Shown here: positions 61,258-64,000 of the stretch, piece by piece | Layout: each line of letters begins with the position of its first letter | Numbering within the stretch: the first letter of the stretch is position 1 | Assembly: GCA_025266875.1 (NCBI GenBank) | Contig: JALLLT010000052.1 | Span: forward strand, 186,001 to 250,000 | Origin: Fennellomyces sp. T-0311 | Taxonomy: Eukaryota > Mucoromycota > Mucoromycetes > Mucorales > Lichtheimiaceae | Length of the DNA stretch: 64,000 bases | Reading direction: 5' to 3' | Notes under the pieces: model-generated | Told to the model about the DNA's origin: nothing | The model's input: only the letters and a program-made list of their open reading frames with translations | Databases searched by the model: none | Translations under genes and position numbers: made by a program

Positions 61258-62979
61258 TCTAAATACCTTGCATGTCAAAGTCGATTATGCAGTAGTTCCA
61301 ATCTATTTTTCAGCACAGTCAGATTCTACCACTGCTAATGTTGGTATCATTCAAATGCAAAGATGCGGTATCAAATACTATAAAACGAGAGTTTCTTTTT
61401 TATTATTTAATTTTGAATTCTTGCTTCTTCTCCAAATTCGGATATGCTTGTTCGAATTTCTTGAAGCCAAAGTAGACATCATCTTGCCATATTGTCGAAG
61501 AGATCGAAAATCAGAGACCACGTTAACGGGGTTGCCTTACTTGATCGGTAAATCCGGATCAGGGTTGCACATAAGAGCAAATAACGCAATCGATAACTGT
61601 ACGGTTGTTGATGTCGTAATAACAGTGGATATAATCGATGATCCAGGGAAGGTATGTAACCATGGATGGTGGTATGCCGAAGATGCGACAATTACAAGCG
61701 AGTTGTCCTTGTATTGTATTCGTGTGTGGTGCTTGTGTGCTCTTTTGGAAGTTGAAGCTATAATAATCTATGTATAGCATTGTGAGTACTGAAACTATAC
61801 CATAAATTTCTCCGTTATCGGAACCCTACCCAGCTTACCAATCATGTTATACGTCACAGAAGGCGGCTATCTCAATATGCCTTGGAGATGTACCGGTTAC
61901 TATTGATCAGTGTATCAGTGTGCTGTAGAGTTCGACCGCAATTAGTCATGTTACCTTGATTTATACTTGTGTACGGTGTTTGATAATAACTTGATGACGA
62001 TGACATTGTATTGCTTCCCATAGTTTGTTCATGGTTCTCAACTCCCGAATAAGTTTGGATGACCGGTGCTTTGGTATTGCAAATAACGACAATGGTTTGA
62101 AGTTGTGTTCCTACACCTTAATTCACCCATTGGCGGTGTAGTGGTGGTATCTGTTGGTGTAATGACGGCGGTTCTTGATAATTGTATCGACCATTGAGGT
62201 TGTTGAATGATGTGTTCCCCAAATTTTGGCAATTACGTAGGTGGTTTCGACGACGAGGCGTCTTGACAATCGTTGACTTGGAGGTAAGCTTGGTTGTGAA
62301 GATGTGCGAAGTGCACCTTCGGTTGCTGGTTGACCGTATCCGCTCTAGCCTTGTGTAGAAAGCTCCGCTACAATGGTTTTTGACGACGATCTTTCGTTCA
62401 TAATAATTGCTCTTTCTCTGCCGTGATTCGTAGACTATGTGAATAAGCAATTGAGTCATGCTAATCTCTGTTGATTGGCAAAAAAGTATATACTTGACGA
62501 CACATGCCGCTGCGCGCCCGACCGACGATTCGATAAAAAGTACCAAAGCAGTGACAATTCTTTAAGATGACGCTGAGGATATGCTGGTTGTATCTGCTGC
62601 TTTGATCGTTTCTGCTGTTTGACGATGACATTTGTTTGGCAGTACCTCCAAGCAGATACCATATAAGCTTAGGGATGATGATAACGATGACAGTGCTTTA
62701 TGGCTCCGGTTTGGAAGCTTTGGCTTTTCCCTGGATCATGTGGTTTGATGCTTGCTATTCCGGTAGACGCGTGGATTTTAGTGTTTGACCTTGATTGATA
62801 ATGATATTTATATATGACGACCCCGAGGAGGTTGTTTCCATAACATATAGATGATAACGATGGCCTTTGATGTTGCGGGATGATAGGCTGTCTAACTTCC
62901 GCCTTCGTCGTGATAAAGAAAGCAGATCACTCATTTGTACCGTGCGTTGTTTCTCAATATTTGCTTCTTGATGAGGAGC

Positions 62980-63033
62980 CTATAAATCAAGTTAGCTACG
63001 AATATTTGTATAAATAACTGTATATAAGCTTAC
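62980..63033 (-). other. 3'UTR intron for the predicted right-arm gene of element 2
   Basis: On the minus strand: CTGTATG|GTAAGCTTATATAC ... TTGATTTATAG|GCTCC, homologous to 8866-8915. It would serve the inverted gene lying beyond the right edge. Confidence 0.5.
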
Positions 63034-63258
63034 CATACAGAAATAATAAATATATTCTCAAAGATGGTGGGTATACAAAAGCAAATACGTGTATGATACA
63101 GTGCGGAATGCAAACCGATGCAATTTTGTACAGATGAGGGGTATCCATAAATGAAAGCAGTATATACAGATGGAAAATATACGACGATGATAAAGATATA
63201 CATGGATGGGTGCACAGGCAGTCAGATATATAACGCAGTTGAAGGATAGAGGTTTGGC

Positions 63259-64000
63259 AGGACATTGACGGATCCGAACGGGTATTTAACGTGACCTAGC
63301 GATATGGACATTAACGAATCCGAACGGGTACTTGACGCGGCCTAGCGATGTGGGCATTAACGAATCCGAACGGGTATTTGACGCGGCCTAGCGATATGGG
63401 CATTAACGAATCCGAACGGGACATTGACGAATCCGAACGGGACATTGACGCGGCCTAGCGATGTGGACATTAACGAATCCGAACGGGACATTGACGAATC
63501 CGAACGGGTATTTGACGCGGCCTAGCGATATGGACATTAACGAATCCGAACGGGTACTTGACGCGGCCTAGCGATGTGGGCATTAACGAATCCGAACGGG
63601 TATTTGACGCGGCCTAGCGATATGGGCATTAACGAATCCGAACGGGACATTGACGAATCCGAACGGGACATTGACGCGGCCTAGCGATGTGGACATTAAC
63701 GAATCCGAACGGGACATTGACGAATCCGAACGGGTATTTGACGCGGCCTAGCGATGTGGACATTAACGAATCCGAACGGGACATTGACGAATCCGAACGG
63801 GTACTTGACGCGGCCTAGCGATATGGACATTAACGAATCCGAACGGGACATTGACGAATCCGAACGGGTACTTGACGCGGCCTAGCGATATGGACATTAA
63901 CGAATCCGAACGGGACATTGACGAATCCGAACGGGTACTTGACGCGGCCTAGCGATATGGACATTAACGAATCCGAACGGGACATTGACGAATCCGAACG
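63259..64000 (-). repeat. tandem array, 67/46-bp units, right arm of element 2
   Basis: More than ten inverted units of the same family, running off the window. It shows higher-order structure: a block of about 310 bp near 63300-63610 (including two GGGACATTGACG variants) appears repeated once. Confidence 0.88.

Larger units (their letters stand above)
60695..63258. other. spacer of palindrome 2, inverted relative to palindrome 1
   Basis: Similar to the reverse complement of 8677-10955, with indels. It carries the MITE at 61068-61257 and, at its right end, the inverted 3'UTR segment with intron 62980-63033. Frames such as 61181-61777 are not conserved in the other copy, so no gene is called. 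Confidence 0.65.
58573..64000. mobile_element. palindromic element 2 (runs off the right edge)
   Basis: Starts at the same GTTTAAGCGAAATTAAAC terminus as element 1, with unrelated sequence to its left. Layout: promoter and gene B1 (59264-60091), array 60129-60694, spacer 60695-63258, inverted array from 63259 to the edge. The inverted partner gene would lie beyond 64000. Against element 1 the gene arms differ by scattered substitutions and small indels, and the spacer lies in the opposite orientation. Confidence 0.65.

Noticed and set aside
61181..61777. 198-codon frame in the spacer of element 2
   Set aside because: The homologous stretch of element 1 is interrupted after about 65 codons and the frame overlaps the MITE; not conserved as protein.

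Overview
This window is fungal nuclear DNA, most likely from a Mucorales-type mould (Mucoromycota). The evidence is short GT-AG introns of about 50-90 nt in nearly every gene (up to 15 exons), HET-like proteins of the type I associate with Mucorales, a TPR/F-box/LRR protein, a Chs7-type chitin synthase chaperone, and a MULE transposon carrying an OTU protease domain. I cannot name the species. No tRNA, rRNA or CRISPR array was recognised. All exon joins were read by eye from GT/AG sites and frame continuity.

Layout: 1-677 is the 3' end of a HET-like gene. 2090-3414 is an acidic secreted-type protein of an unrecognised family. 6761-12714 is a large palindromic element with two inverted copies of a gene of that same family, each followed by a 67/46-bp tandem array, around a 2.3-kb spacer. 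12715-16932 is gene-poor with repeat debris. 16933-20823 is a MULE with TIRs and an 8-bp target duplication.

21239-54891 is the gene-rich core: an ArAE/BRE4-like membrane protein (-), a PUF RNA-binding protein (+), a 15-exon DHA2-type MFS transporter (-), a 79-aa two-exon protein (-), a TPR/F-box/LRR protein (-), a decayed ORF (+), a broken HET-like gene (-), a universal stress protein (-), Chs7 (+), a GATA-finger/AWS-SET methyltransferase fusion (+), elongin C (+) and Leo1 (-). 54892-58572 is gene-poor. 58573 to the right edge is a second palindromic element, similar to the first, but with its spacer in the opposite orientation and its right arm running off the window.

The main novelty is the pair of palindromic elements. 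In element 1 the two arms are base-for-base mirror images over at least 7142-8283, whereas the arms of elements 1 and 2 differ visibly, which suggests homogenisation within each element. The spacer carries the 3'UTR, with an intron, that belongs to the gene family, so spacer orientation decides which of two near-identical genes has its native 3'UTR. The tandem arrays sit between stop codon and UTR intron. The stand-alone relative at 2090-3414 has the same UTR intron only about 40 nt after its stop and no array. This could be a mobile or invertible gene pair with orientation-dependent mRNA control; that function is inference.
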